Source: Hymenopus coronatus (Eukaryota > Arthropoda > Insecta > Mantodea > Hymenopodidae). Taken from it: a stretch of DNA of 64,000 nt. Made by a program: the position numbers and the translations under genes. Within the stretch, counting starts at the first letter, position 1; every line of letters begins with the position of its first letter. The notes beneath the pieces are model-generated. The model did not search any database and was not told the origin of the DNA. It saw nothing but the letters and a program-made list of their open reading frames with translations. Positions 55,801 to 55,997 of this stretch are shown here, one piece after another. The DNA is taken from NCBI GenBank assembly GCA_030762935.1, contig CM060899.1:65584501-65648500 (forward strand), in the 5' to 3' direction.

Positions 55801-55963
55801 TAATTTGCTGAAGAAGCCTGCTGAGACACAGAAACTCTCTCTCTCTGACAGAGCTTTAAATATGCCATCCTCACAAACAATGCTGCAACAGCTAGTTGTG
55901 ACGCCAGCTACGCCAACAGAGGAGTGCTCCGAGACTACAAGCCTCACTAAAAATGCAGAATGA
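7730..55963 (+). CDS. DUF389-family multi-pass membrane protein, 13 exons, 703 aa (spliced)
   Basis: Joining exons 7730-8059, 14912-14989, 26350-26444, 34042-34098, 34254-34394, 36639-36714, 38279-38466, 41222-41366, 45200-45430, 45774-45901, 47155-47287, 49766-50051 and 55740-55963 gives an uninterrupted 703-residue frame with GT-AG introns throughout. Residues 224-275 carry the DUF389 signature: a hydrophobic segment with TADMVAAVGLVENNSVNIVA, then AMLISPLMSPIMAA. Further hydrophobic segments lie near 283-303, 327-346, 350-385 and 414-441, with LLPPAVNC near 363-370, giving about six membrane spans. Before them, exons 1-4 resemble the N-terminal alpha/beta domain of bacterial relatives, followed by an acidic EDDFEEEEKD patch near 180-189. 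The tail after 445 is charged and low-complexity (Gly run, Ser/Arg-rich) and probably cytosolic. An in-frame stop at 7697-7699 supports ATG 7730, which sits in a good context (ACCATGC). Transport or signalling function is unknown for animal members. Confidence 0.85.
8153..8375. repeat. AT-rich repeat, copy 1 of a pair flanking an HLE-like element
   Basis: This segment reappears at about 9395-9700: the blocks AGAGATAATCCAAGTTTAAT and ATTTCACCAAAA occur in both in the same order. Each copy starts and continues with an internal inverted repeat (CTTTTAAAATATTAA near 8153 and its complement near 8240), so it may itself be a small foldback element. Confidence 0.6.
8388..9382 (-). mobile_element. 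HLE-like repeat carrying a minisatellite
   Basis: On the + strand it begins TTTACTTTCTCCACTACTCC and ends with GAGAAAGTCATGCAGG and ACACATCAGATTTT. A minisatellite at about 8415-8585 replaces the usual terminal palindrome region. The remaining body (ATTTCACCAGAAATATAAG near 8588 onward) follows the family. Confidence 0.7.
8415..8585. repeat. Minisatellite, about 16-18 bp unit
   Basis: Imperfect tandem units of the form TTAACTCACAACTC, about ten copies, inside the HLE-like element. Confidence 0.75.
9395..9700. repeat. AT-rich repeat, copy 2
   Basis: Partner of 8153-8375. It has an extra segment of about 60 bases near 9540-9610 that the first copy lacks (TTGAATTAACACGTCGCC onward). Confidence 0.6.
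9745..10005 (+). mobile_element. HLE-like fragment (5' part)
   Basis: Contains the family blocks CATGCTAATCGAGATAAGC and TTGCTTGGCTAGGAGT but lacks both termini. It runs directly into the next copy. Confidence 0.6.
10012..11050 (+). mobile_element. HLE-like repeat with nested SINE-A
   Basis: Begins CTGATGTTTATGATTCACACG and ends GTGCAGAGAAAGTAA. It is interrupted at 10123-10386 by a SINE-A; the flanks on either side (GCAGAAATAG and TAGTCTTATTACTTGC) join into the uninterrupted family sequence. Confidence 0.8.
10123..10386 (-). mobile_element. SINE-A, tRNA-Val-like head, poly(A) tail
   Basis: On the minus strand the head GGTAGCGTGGTGGTAGCATG followed by CTGCCTCACGTTC and box B (GAGTTTGAATC) aligns by eye with tRNA-Val(CAC). 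The body ends in a T-run on the + strand (10127-10148), which is the poly(A) tail. The same family occurs at 59725-59985, 62799-63045 and 63216-63470. Confidence 0.85.
11053..11455 (+). mobile_element. HLE-like fragment with (TA)n expansion
   Basis: Middle part of the family starting near AATGCTTATAATATAAAC. A (TA)n tract of about 24 units at 11212-11260 lies where intact copies have the short TATATTAAAG block. Confidence 0.6.
11460..12160 (+). mobile_element. HLE-like repeat, 3' truncated
   Basis: Begins GTATTCCATTCACATGACAT. It is intact through the CACA region near 12120-12140 and then stops without the terminal palindrome, abutting an inverted copy. Confidence 0.65.
12161..12966 (-). mobile_element. 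HLE-like repeat, inverted relative to the previous copy
   Basis: On the + strand it begins AGTTTCTCTATATAGTACAT and ends GTCATATGAATGGAACACAT. With the preceding copy it forms a head-on inverted pair of about 1.5 kb. Confidence 0.7.
12967..13094. other. Short unassigned spacer in intron 1
   Basis: Nothing recognised. Confidence 0.3.
13095..13200 (-). mobile_element. SINE-H, tRNA-like segment
   Basis: On the minus strand ATGGTGGTCGAGAGGTTAAA resembles box A with its D loop, and GTGGTTCAAATCTTGC resembles box B. The spacing fits a tRNA-derived SINE head. No poly(A) tail is seen, so it is a fragment. Confidence 0.5.
13401..14799 (+). mobile_element. MLE3, DDE transposon with matching inverted termini, broken
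   Basis: The left terminus CAGGGTGATTCAAAAATACT and the complement of the right terminus CAGCTGATTCAAAAATATT match at 17-18 of 19-20 positions and are flanked by TA. Remnant coding on the + strand reads TSFRTLPELLENVPLQIRRN near 13710-13766, then RFMHEALAHFSLIVRDALAG near 14267-14330 and LNPLDFYLLG near 14390, a layout common in arthropod Tc1/mariner-like transposases. Stops and frameshifts plus a 486-bp insertion at 13768-14253 show it is dead. Confidence 0.8.
13768..14253. mobile_element. Nested foldback element with 13-bp target duplication
   Basis: Inserted into the MLE3 transposase between two perfect copies of TAAGAAGAAACAG (13755-13767 and 14254-14266). Long inverted repeats lie inside it: about 13808-13890 pairs with about 14165-14253 (AATAGGAGTAAAAACATA, ACTCTTGAAATAAAGTAACTT, GGTGGCTGCCAT). 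The left 40 bases are outside the inverted repeat. An open frame at 13868-14125 shows no recognisable domain. Confidence 0.8.
14912..14989 (+). CDS. DUF389 gene exon 2 (codons 111-136)
   Basis: Acceptor TGCAG at 14911, donor GTAAGT at 14990, phase 0 at both ends. It encodes ILDELLKKLSIQNAVWCTDK and SGYYYQ, a helix-strand pattern like the region of bacterial DUF389 N-terminal domains that follows the first strand. Confidence 0.85.
15063..15788 (-). mobile_element. HLE-like repeat
   Basis: On the + strand it starts at GTAGCTAGAGAAGGTATTG, lacking the outermost bases, and ends AAAGTTATGGAATACATCAG. It starts only about 75 bases after the exon 2 donor. Confidence 0.7.
15789..16185 (-). mobile_element. 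HLE-like fragment interrupted by an unknown insertion
   Basis: 15789-15865 is the palindrome end of another copy directly following the previous one. The next family blocks resume at 16086 (TGTTTTGAGGCTCTCTGAAT). Between them, 15866-16085 is foreign: it holds a weak tRNA-like stretch (GAGCCGGCCAACTTTGTATC, GATCAGTTCAATACC), so it may be a further SINE. Confidence 0.55.
16226..16527 (-). mobile_element. SINE-B
   Basis: Same body and head as 6838-7133. Box B is read opposite GGGTTTGAACC near 16460, and the head ends near 16527. Confidence 0.8.
16781..17197 (-). pseudogene. LINE coding fragment, part 1
   Basis: Minus-strand translation here is broken but continues the style of the segment at 18763-19170 across the inserted MLE2. 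Segments such as GWFLSKVKKNWNGLGK are readable. It is judged part of one LINE split by a mariner. Confidence 0.45.
17200..18760 (-). mobile_element. MLE2, mariner with both terminal repeats, split by a SINE
   Basis: Left terminus CAAGGGCAGATTGAAAAGTA and the complement of the right terminus CGAGGGTGGATCGGAAAGTA pair over about 30 bases (AAGTAATGCACAATA is identical), with TA on both sides (17198-17199 and 18761-18762). The minus-strand coding region keeps GEESWAYNYMPETKQASMEW and VFWDIHDVLLVDF (17989-17660), then LLHDNARPHVKAAVHQK near 17610-17560 and HPPYSP near 17520-17500 in a shifted frame. A SINE-C sits at 17999-18258. Frameshifts make it a pseudogene. Without the SINE it is about 1.3 kb, the usual mariner size. 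Confidence 0.9.
17999..18258 (-). mobile_element. SINE-C nested in MLE2, tRNA-Glu(CTC)-like
   Basis: On the minus strand CATGGCCGAGTGTTTAGACC, GTCTCTCACCTAG and box B (AGGTTCAATCC) match the same family at 31769-32008. The + strand T-run at 18004-18020 is its poly(A) tail. It interrupts the transposase just before its PKNLTY block. Confidence 0.85.
18763..19170 (-). pseudogene. LINE coding fragment, part 2 (C-terminal region)
   Basis: On the minus strand, GLPSAMAKEVMQLKMGRVPR (about 19120-19060) followed by ERTLKYWVQG and, in an open 66-residue frame at 18930-18730, WKMIRKTFEDLGI resembles the far C-terminal region of LINE ORF2 proteins, where a lineage-specific 'LKYW' block is common. Several stops are present. 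This is similarity of pattern only. Confidence 0.5.
19266..19305 (-). ncRNA. Hammerhead-ribozyme-like motif of a Penelope-like element
   Basis: On the minus strand CUGAAGA (19302-19296, fits CUGANGA) is followed by a 17-base hairpin with GGG pairing to CCC and then GAAA (19278-19275). After GAAA the sequence ACAUAUGU is palindromic, as in the short stem III of dimer-acting ribozymes. Flanking UUUAA and UUGAA can pair as stem I. Hammerhead motifs are known in Penelope-like retroelements. The extra A before stem II is non-canonical. Confidence 0.5.
19386..19501 (-). pseudogene. Penelope-like element GIY-YIG endonuclease fragment
   Basis: The minus-strand frame reads GIYKSDCKVWKLCYIGETKR then RLETRLKEHFSHIKQKQSDH. 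Both halves of the GIY...YIG motif are present with the family spacing, as is the catalytic-region RLETRLKEH block. Upstream and downstream frames are shifted. In Penelope-like retroelements this nuclease follows the reverse transcriptase, of which I see nothing here, so it is a 3' fragment. Confidence 0.75.
19611..21493 (-). mobile_element. HLE-like repeat split by a LINE insertion
   Basis: The + strand starts TTACTTTCTCTATATGTACT, has a TG run near 19760, and reaches AAGGAACTTCAGTCAC at 20233. The family sequence resumes with GTAGCAACCAGCCTTTGAC at 21301 and ends CACATCAGATTTTTT. Empty-site logic from other copies (TTCAGTCACATAGCAACC) shows a clean insertion. Confidence 0.8.
20234..21300 (+). 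pseudogene. 5'-truncated LINE, reverse transcriptase C-terminal half
   Basis: The frame at 20222-20713 begins LGPLFFILYLNDMYS and includes the catalytic ISYADDTTIV motif, HKFLGMQVDKLVSW and LIYYGLIYSHIQYGIELY. The second frame, 20717-21127, continues GGCNKMHMQRVLVLQKKCIR and LHMYNRLPAYVKN. The two frames are separated by a tandem duplication of ATTGAATTAT (20699-20708 and 20709-20718) that creates the break. The element ends with an (ACAATT)n-type tail near 21290, typical of 5'-truncated LINE insertion. It appears Jockey/CR1-like; the clade is not proven. Confidence 0.85.
21494..22226. other. Intron 2 segment without recognised element
   Basis: Open frames at 21660-21866 and 21847-22131 show no motif. 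A short (TG)n(TA)n run at 22201-22226 precedes MITE-1. Confidence 0.35.
22227..22996 (+). mobile_element. MITE-1 copy 2, both termini, two tRNA-like modules
   Basis: GGGTGTTAATCAACT at the left and the complement of GTTCATTAACACCTTG at the right form the terminal inverted repeat, with TA on both sides. Inverted blocks extend inward (AATTTGAGAT and its complement). It contains a + strand tRNA-like module at 22424-22500 (CTAGCATAGTGGTTATGATA, GAGTTCGGGTC) and a minus-strand module at 22549-22622 (GAGTTCGATTCC). Confidence 0.8.
23061..23926 (-). mobile_element. HLE-like repeat, full-span copy
   Basis: The + strand starts TTACTTTCTTTACACATAC and ends AAGGCATATGAATGGAGCAT. The TG run lies near 23204-23219, and the body is co-linear with other copies. 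Confidence 0.75.
23927..24899. other. Intron 2 segment, nothing recognised
   Basis: Plain AT-rich intron sequence with a short (TTG)n run near 24758-24771. Confidence 0.4.
24900..25069 (-). mobile_element. SINE-D
   Basis: The minus strand carries the tRNA-like head TGCTACCTCAGTTGCTAAGA, box B GTGGTTCAAATCC and the family 3' segment whose complement is GTCAATCTGACAGATTCAATG. More divergent than other copies. Confidence 0.65.
25070..25680 (+). pseudogene. LINE 3' fragment
   Basis: The reading frame KKAVRCIANLDYSHLCRQFL followed by KIKIMTVPALYFYHLLMFIK matches the end of LINE ORF2 (QKKaiR...ILTVPslYiyE style). Later broken frames retain KDFYSVEEFCE near 25405-25437. It ends with AATAAACC near 25660. 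A different lineage from the element at 20234. Confidence 0.7.
25750..25975 (-). mobile_element. SINE-B, head truncated
   Basis: The body is co-linear with 6838-7133 (AACTGCTGTGGTTCTCAGCA, GAAGCCATGCTAGG). It ends before the tRNA-like head. Confidence 0.7.
26053..26155. mobile_element. SINE-D remnant collapsed to a hairpin
   Basis: Only the outer parts of SINE-D remain, as an inverted repeat: CGAACTGAAAAATTCAATGCC next to GATTGAATTTTTCAGTCTGA. The tRNA-like core between them is gone. Confidence 0.6.
26350..26444 (+). CDS. DUF389 gene exon 3 (codons 137-168 in part)
   Basis: Acceptor TTCAG at 26349, donor GTAATA at 26445. It encodes VFFSVGAGDPCENCLHCLTE then LGIGKKYNSIV, a strand-helix-strand pattern that finishes the N-terminal domain. 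It leaves AG to be completed by the T of exon 4 (Ser). Confidence 0.85.
26529..27310 (-). mobile_element. PB1, non-autonomous piggyBac-like element
   Basis: It is bounded by TTAA at 26529-26532 and 27307-27310. Reading inward, the left end CAACACATTGAAGCCTGGGC resembles the complement of the right end, CACATTGGAGCCCAAGCC. On the minus strand an old coding stretch reads NEAVENSDSEGEFFKL near 26835-26790 and then stops. The right 230 bases hold a series of palindromic GCCCGAGAGCTATACTCGGGC-type motifs. The same sequence runs in the opposite direction at 63606-64000. Confidence 0.75.
27120..27300. repeat. Tandem palindromic motifs in PB1
   Basis: Four imperfect units of about 45-58 bases, each with CTATGCTCGGGCATGGGCC or a variant and a spacer ending TTTTGCATGG. 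The motif is self-complementary (CCCGAG...CTCGGG). Confidence 0.85.
27416..27593. repeat. Near-perfect inverted repeat, about 85-base arms, hammerhead-like segments
   Basis: Left arm AATGACTTCTTCTTGGCATG... pairs with the complement of the right arm ending ...CCCAAGAAGAAATCATT, with only a few bases between arms at about 27500-27508. Both arms carry an AGAGTAYGTCRTTGAAAGC segment (minus strand in the left arm, plus in the right). In that segment GGCRAY can pair with GTCRTT before GAAA, as in hammerhead stem II of Penelope-like elements. The CUGANGA box is degenerate in both arms. Confidence 0.75.
27941..31059. repeat. (GTGA)n perfect microsatellite, about 3.1 kb
   Basis: About 780 uninterrupted GTGA units, without a single substitution that I can see. 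It lies in intron 3. The minus strand has no stop in any frame, which explains the giant Ser-Leu-Thr-His frames there; they are not genes. Confidence 0.97.
31060..31460. repeat. Degenerate flank of the GTGA array
   Basis: Begins with six GTGC units (31060-31083) and continues as mixed GTGA, GTGT and GAGA repeats. Purity is lost only on this side of the array. Confidence 0.9.
31461..31768. other. Intron 3 segment, nothing recognised
   Basis: No motif seen. It ends with the left copy of the SINE-C target duplication. Confidence 0.35.
31769..32008 (+). mobile_element. SINE-C, complete, 10-bp target duplication
   Basis: Head CGTCGCCGAGTGGTTAGACC, anticodon region CCTCTCACC and box B GGGTTCGATTCC align by eye with tRNA-Glu(CTC). 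Flanked by CCCTGAGAAA at 31759-31768 and 32009-32018. The 3' end is TTAAACACTAC without a long poly(A). Confidence 0.85.
32595..32770 (-). mobile_element. SINE-D
   Basis: The minus strand has CATGGTAGCTCAGTGGTAGA, box B TGGTTCAAATCC and the family tail whose complement is GTTAGACTGAAAAATTCAATG. Well conserved. Confidence 0.8.
32870..33475 (+). pseudogene. LINE 3' fragment
   Basis: VFIMQKKVIRIMVGERRSTH then CKPLFKMFGILPLACEYILA matches the LINE ORF2 C-terminal pattern. Further frames carry NKFRSELKRYLISHTFYTEE and DF near 33211-33280. It ends near TCAATAAATG at 33469. Confidence 0.75.
33480..34041. other. Intron 3 tail, nothing recognised
   Basis: AT-rich, with a TG run at 33563-33577. The last 20 bases form the pyrimidine-rich acceptor of exon 4. 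Confidence 0.4.
34042..34098 (+). CDS. DUF389 gene exon 4 (codons 168-187 in part)
   Basis: Acceptor TTTACAG at 34041, donor GTAAGC at 34099. It encodes VVPCTVYFQGLEDDFEEEE, a final strand followed by an acidic linker. The next intron is only 155 bases. Confidence 0.85.
34254..34394 (+). CDS. DUF389 gene exon 5 (codons 187-234 in part)
   Basis: Acceptor TTTCAG at 34253, donor GTAAGT at 34395. It encodes an amphipathic lead-in (AWNNFVQSIRSKLTVKSVVD) and the first membrane segment start, SFDYLLLVLTA. Confidence 0.9.
34606..35455 (-). mobile_element. HLE-like repeat, full-span copy
   Basis: The + strand starts TTTACTTTCTCTACACGTAC and ends GTCATATGGAACATCAGA. A TG run is near 34737. It lies 210 bases after exon 5. 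Confidence 0.8.
35735..35935 (-). mobile_element. SINE-D with inverted terminal arms
   Basis: Minus-strand SINE-D whose outer segment GGTAGAGTCAGACTAAAAAA is repeated in inverted form at the other end (TTTTTCAGTCTGACTCTACC). The tRNA-like core is therefore enclosed in a foldback. Confidence 0.75.
36000..36238 (+). mobile_element. SINE-D, opposite orientation
   Basis: It starts with the family leader GCCATTGGGGTTGTCATCTC, then the head CATGGTAGCTCAGTAGGAGA, box B GTGGTTCAAATTTC, the TTTTTCAGTCTGACTCTACC segment and an ACAATTAAAAC end. It forms an inverted pair with the copy at 35735. Confidence 0.8.
36639..36714 (+). CDS. DUF389 gene exon 6 (codons 234-259)
   Basis: Acceptor TTTACAG at 36638, donor GTAAGA at 36715. 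It encodes MVAAVGLVENNSVNIVAAML then ISPLM, the most recognisable DUF389 block (bacterial form: IAALGLL...AVVIGAMLISPLMGPI). Confidence 0.95.
36715..37640. other. Intron 6 segment, nothing recognised
   Basis: AT-rich. Includes an imperfect AAT/GAT run near 36905-36925. Confidence 0.35.
37641..38262 (+). pseudogene. Degenerate LINE 3' fragment
   Basis: The frame EEIESTGYLGAILDNK near 37650-37698 resembles the GYLG-DNK block of reverse transcriptases. Then KLKRVIYLLKLNNLL and KLELIKMKLL appear at 37755-37855. An (AATAAT)n run interrupts. It ends GAAATTAAA near 38260, 15 bases before the exon 7 acceptor, so the LINE tail supplies part of the splice-site neighbourhood. Confidence 0.55.
38279..38466 (+). 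CDS. DUF389 gene exon 7 (codons 260-322 in part)
   Basis: Acceptor TTATAG at 38278, donor GTGAGT at 38467. It encodes SPIMAATFGTIIADRKLQKI, then the membrane segment IIGLFISLLFGFIFGLLVG and a loop with two Trp (DPWGTGDWPTEE). Confidence 0.92.
38589..39443 (-). mobile_element. HLE-like repeat, full-span copy
   Basis: The + strand starts TTTACTTTCTCTACACGTAC and ends CATGTGAATGGAACACATC. Among the best preserved copies, with both terminal hairpins. Confidence 0.85.
39600..39935. mobile_element. SINE-D pair, inverted, rearranged
   Basis: 39600-39760 holds minus-strand pieces (AGAGTCAAACTGAAAATGCA, then AGTCGGACTGAAAAATTCAA). 39780-39935 is a + strand copy with GGTAGCTCAATGGTTGGAGT, box B TGGTTCAAATCC and CATTTTTCAGTCTGACACTA. 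Confidence 0.65.
39950..40090 (+). mobile_element. HLE-like fragment
   Basis: Family blocks AGAAGAGAAATAAGGAAATA and TTGCATTGCCAGGAAT, directly followed by a new 5' end. Confidence 0.6.
40097..40986 (+). mobile_element. HLE-like repeat, full-span copy
   Basis: Starts TCGTATGTGTTCCATTCACA and ends GTACGTGTAGCGAAAGTTAA. A long CA run is at 40798-40842. Confidence 0.8.
40798..40842. repeat. (CA)n microsatellite inside an HLE-like repeat
   Basis: About 22 CA units with one CG interruption, at the position where every full-span copy has a TG/CA run. Confidence 0.9.
41222..41366 (+). CDS. DUF389 gene exon 8 (codons 322-370)
   Basis: Acceptor TTTTCAG at 41221, donor GTAAGT at 41367. It encodes LWIGILWALPSGTGVALALL, then AGPLIGVAISASLLPPAVNC, the family's later conserved block (bacterial form: LVGVAIAVALLPP). 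Confidence 0.95.
41433..42223 (+). mobile_element. HLE-like repeat, palindrome end lost
   Basis: Starts TCTGATGTGTTCCATTCACA and is intact to TTATTTCCGGTGAAATCATA, then breaks off before the terminal palindrome. Confidence 0.75.
42335..42410. repeat. Small inverted repeat, hammerhead-like on the minus strand
   Basis: TTTTGTTGTCTG at the left pairs with CAGACAACAAAA at the right. On the minus strand the interior reads CUGAAGA, then about 17 bases, then GAAACUGGUC. A possible degenerate Penelope-type terminus; weak. Confidence 0.35.
42412..43231 (+). mobile_element. HLE-like repeat, full-span copy
   Basis: Starts TCTGACGTGTTCCATTTACA and ends TATGTGTAGAGAAAGTAA. The CA run is near 43088. Confidence 0.8.
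43330..43940 (-). mobile_element. SINE-F, tRNA-like, split by SINE-B
   Basis: The minus strand from about 43935 reads CATCTCCTCAGTGCAGTGGT and AGCACAGCTGC, then box B GGTTTGATTCCCGG near 43880, then a body that continues past the inserted SINE-B (43415-43709). The left edge is uncertain. Confidence 0.6.
43415..43709 (+). mobile_element. SINE-B nested in SINE-F, 12-bp target duplication
   Basis: Flanked by perfect GAGACGTGGTCA at 43403-43414 and 43710-43721. Head CGTGGTGTAATGGTTACCAT, box B GGTTCAAACCTGG, then the conserved body and a terminal AAATAAAACGCC. The best copy for defining the family ends. Confidence 0.9.
43941..45199. other. Intron 8 tail; short inverted repeat at 44571-44880
   Basis: Mostly plain intron. 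ACTTATGTACCTTTTTCTT at 44571-44590 is repeated in inverted orientation at about 44862-44880, with about 270 bases between; this could be a small MITE, but its ends are unclear. The exon 9 acceptor (TTTTCAG) closes the segment. Confidence 0.45.
45200..45430 (+). CDS. DUF389 gene exon 9 (codons 371-447)
   Basis: Acceptor TTTTCAG at 45199, donor GTAAGT at 45431, phase 0. It encodes GIMWGLSCIVLIYDD (end of a membrane segment), a hydrophilic loop with an N-glycosylation-type NYT, and the last membrane segment (AIMGIVSFCLTLVNICCIFI then SAITVFK). An in-frame alternative donor (AAG/GTTGGT near 45412) would drop VGILQT and give VFKIKEVAAPY. The downstream donor is stronger. Confidence 0.92.
45774..45901 (+). 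CDS. DUF389 gene exon 10 (codons 448-490 in part)
   Basis: Acceptor TTTCAG at 45773, donor GTAAGC at 45902. It encodes IKEVAAPYTSSPDLRRFWEQ then DIRMARSTNRATVTHGTSRG and KK, a basic, probably cytosolic segment. Confidence 0.88.
45902..46296. other. Intron 10 segment, nothing recognised
   Basis: No repeat or motif recognised. Confidence 0.35.
46297..46570 (-). mobile_element. SINE-B
   Basis: Same body, with the box-B complement GGTTTGAACCC near 46508 and a degenerate head to about 46570. Confidence 0.75.
46571..47154. other. Intron 10 tail, nothing recognised
   Basis: AT-rich, ending with the exon 11 acceptor. Confidence 0.35.
47155..47287 (+). CDS. DUF389 gene exon 11 (codons 490-534)
   Basis: Acceptor TTGCAG at 47154, donor GTAAGT at 47288. 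It encodes LMQELGSIPPEELENTLEAA followed by VREAVNDDTYRKVKRCSYSQ, probably helical and charged. Confidence 0.88.
47390..47450 (-). mobile_element. HLE-like short fragment
   Basis: Keeps only blocks near the palindrome end (ATTTCATTGGAAATACACAT). It abuts a copy in the other orientation. Confidence 0.5.
47455..48157 (+). mobile_element. HLE-like repeat
   Basis: Starts ATCTGATGTGTTCTATTCAC and ends GTGTAGAGAAAGTAA. It is followed without a gap by the composite copy. Confidence 0.8.
48162..49647 (+). mobile_element. Composite HLE-like repeat (double 5' end) with PB2 inserted
   Basis: One 5' end (TCTGATGTGTTCCATTCAC) runs about 130 bases to AAGTAGAAGGG, where a second, diverged 5' end begins (AATCTAATGTTTTCCAC near 48291). 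The second runs on to the 3' end GCTAGAAAAAGTAA. The same junction occurs at 57824-58787. PB2 interrupts it at 48924-49447. Confidence 0.75.
48924..49447. mobile_element. PB2, piggyBac-type MITE with TTAA duplication
   Basis: Flanked by TTAA at 48920-48923 and 49448-49451; the other HLE-like copies have a single TTAA here (AAACTTAAATACCAAG). Left end CCCTTTCAGTGCTA matches the complement of the right end, TCTTTTCACTGCTA. No coding sequence recognised. Confidence 0.8.
49766..50051 (+). CDS. DUF389 gene exon 12 (codons 535-630 in part)
   Basis: Acceptor TTGCAG at 49765. It encodes VTHVLGIGGGGGGGASSGSN, then PAMLDQVIQALMDFQKQQTT and an Arg/Ser-rich stretch. The donor GGTGAAAC at 50052 is weak. 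Without splicing, the frame would add GETSIKYTKL and stop at 50083, giving a shorter protein of about 640 residues. Confidence 0.75.
50369..51188. mobile_element. MITE-2 copy 1, DNA transposon with about 30-bp inverted termini
   Basis: Left CTGGGTGGAAGGGAAGCC and the complement of the right terminus, AAGGGTGGAAGATAACTT, match, with TA flanks at 50367-50368 and 51189-51190. The interior shares AAGTAACAAACTATTATC and AAAATGCTACTA with the second copy. No transposase recognised. Confidence 0.75.
51189..51459. other. Intron 12 segment, nothing recognised
   Basis: AT-rich, without motif. Confidence 0.3.
51460..51560 (-). mobile_element. SINE-G, tRNA-like head
   Basis: The minus strand reads CTGCCTCCGTGGTTGAGTGG, TCAACAAGCTGACTTCTCAC and box B CAGGTTCGATTCCC. 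A clear tRNA-like layout, single copy, with no poly(A) visible. Confidence 0.6.
51561..52270. other. Intron 12 segment, nothing recognised
   Basis: An open frame at 51723-51971 shows no motif. Confidence 0.3.
52278..53270 (-). mobile_element. SINE-D interrupted by an HLE-like repeat
   Basis: The SINE-D tail (TAGAGTCAGACTGAAAAA) stops at 52330. It resumes at 53179 with TTCAATGCCATAGCCAGG and runs to the mirror-image end TACCTATCCAACTCC and ACACGGCTTGTG. Intact SINE-D reads CTGAAAAATTCAATG across this point. Confidence 0.8.
52331..53178 (+). mobile_element. HLE-like repeat inserted in SINE-D
   Basis: Starts ATCTGATGTATTCCATTCCC and ends GTACAGAGAAAGTAAAAA. The SINE-D empty site shows that it inserted into a run of five A. 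Confidence 0.85.
53325..53530 (+). mobile_element. SINE-D
   Basis: Leader ACAACATTGTAAGTCGCCAT, head CATGGTAGCTCAGTGAAGAG, box B GTGGTTCAAATACTGG, then TTTTTCAGTCTGACT. Confidence 0.8.
53531..53984. other. Intron 12 segment, nothing recognised
   Basis: No motif seen. Confidence 0.3.
54118..54290 (-). mobile_element. SINE-D
   Basis: The + strand reads AGAGTCAGACTGAAAAATTC, then the tRNA-like complement GCCACCGAGCTACCATGACA. Confidence 0.75.
54295..54500 (+). mobile_element. SINE-D
   Basis: CATGGTAGCTCAGTGGAAGA, box B GTGGTTCAAATTG, TTTTTCAGTCTGACTCTATC and the ACAATTAA end. Confidence 0.75.
54734..55369 (+). mobile_element. MITE-1 copy 3, one tRNA-like module deleted
   Basis: Left CAGGTTGTTAATGAACTATA and the complement of the right end, CAGGATGTTAATGAACTACA, match closely, with TA on both sides. 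The minus-strand module remains (54922-54995). The + strand module and its surroundings, about 130 bases present in copies 1 and 2, are absent: GCATGCCAC joins GTATCACGGCAC directly. Confidence 0.85.
55370..55739. other. Intron 12 tail
   Basis: Nothing recognised except the exon 13 acceptor (AACCTTGCAG). Confidence 0.4.
55740..55963 (+). CDS. DUF389 gene exon 13, C-terminus
   Basis: Acceptor CCTTGCAG at 55739 restores the exon 12 frame (G/GA) and reads ALQPNASGNNAGLPTILESN to SETTSLTKNAE and TGA. Low-complexity, Ser/Thr/Asn-rich, with no domain. The open frame across the whole exon supports it, but the weak exon 12 donor leaves an alternative end at 50083. Confidence 0.7.
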
Positions 55964-55997
55964 TGTCCATTCTTAATTGTAATTTTAAGTATTCATA

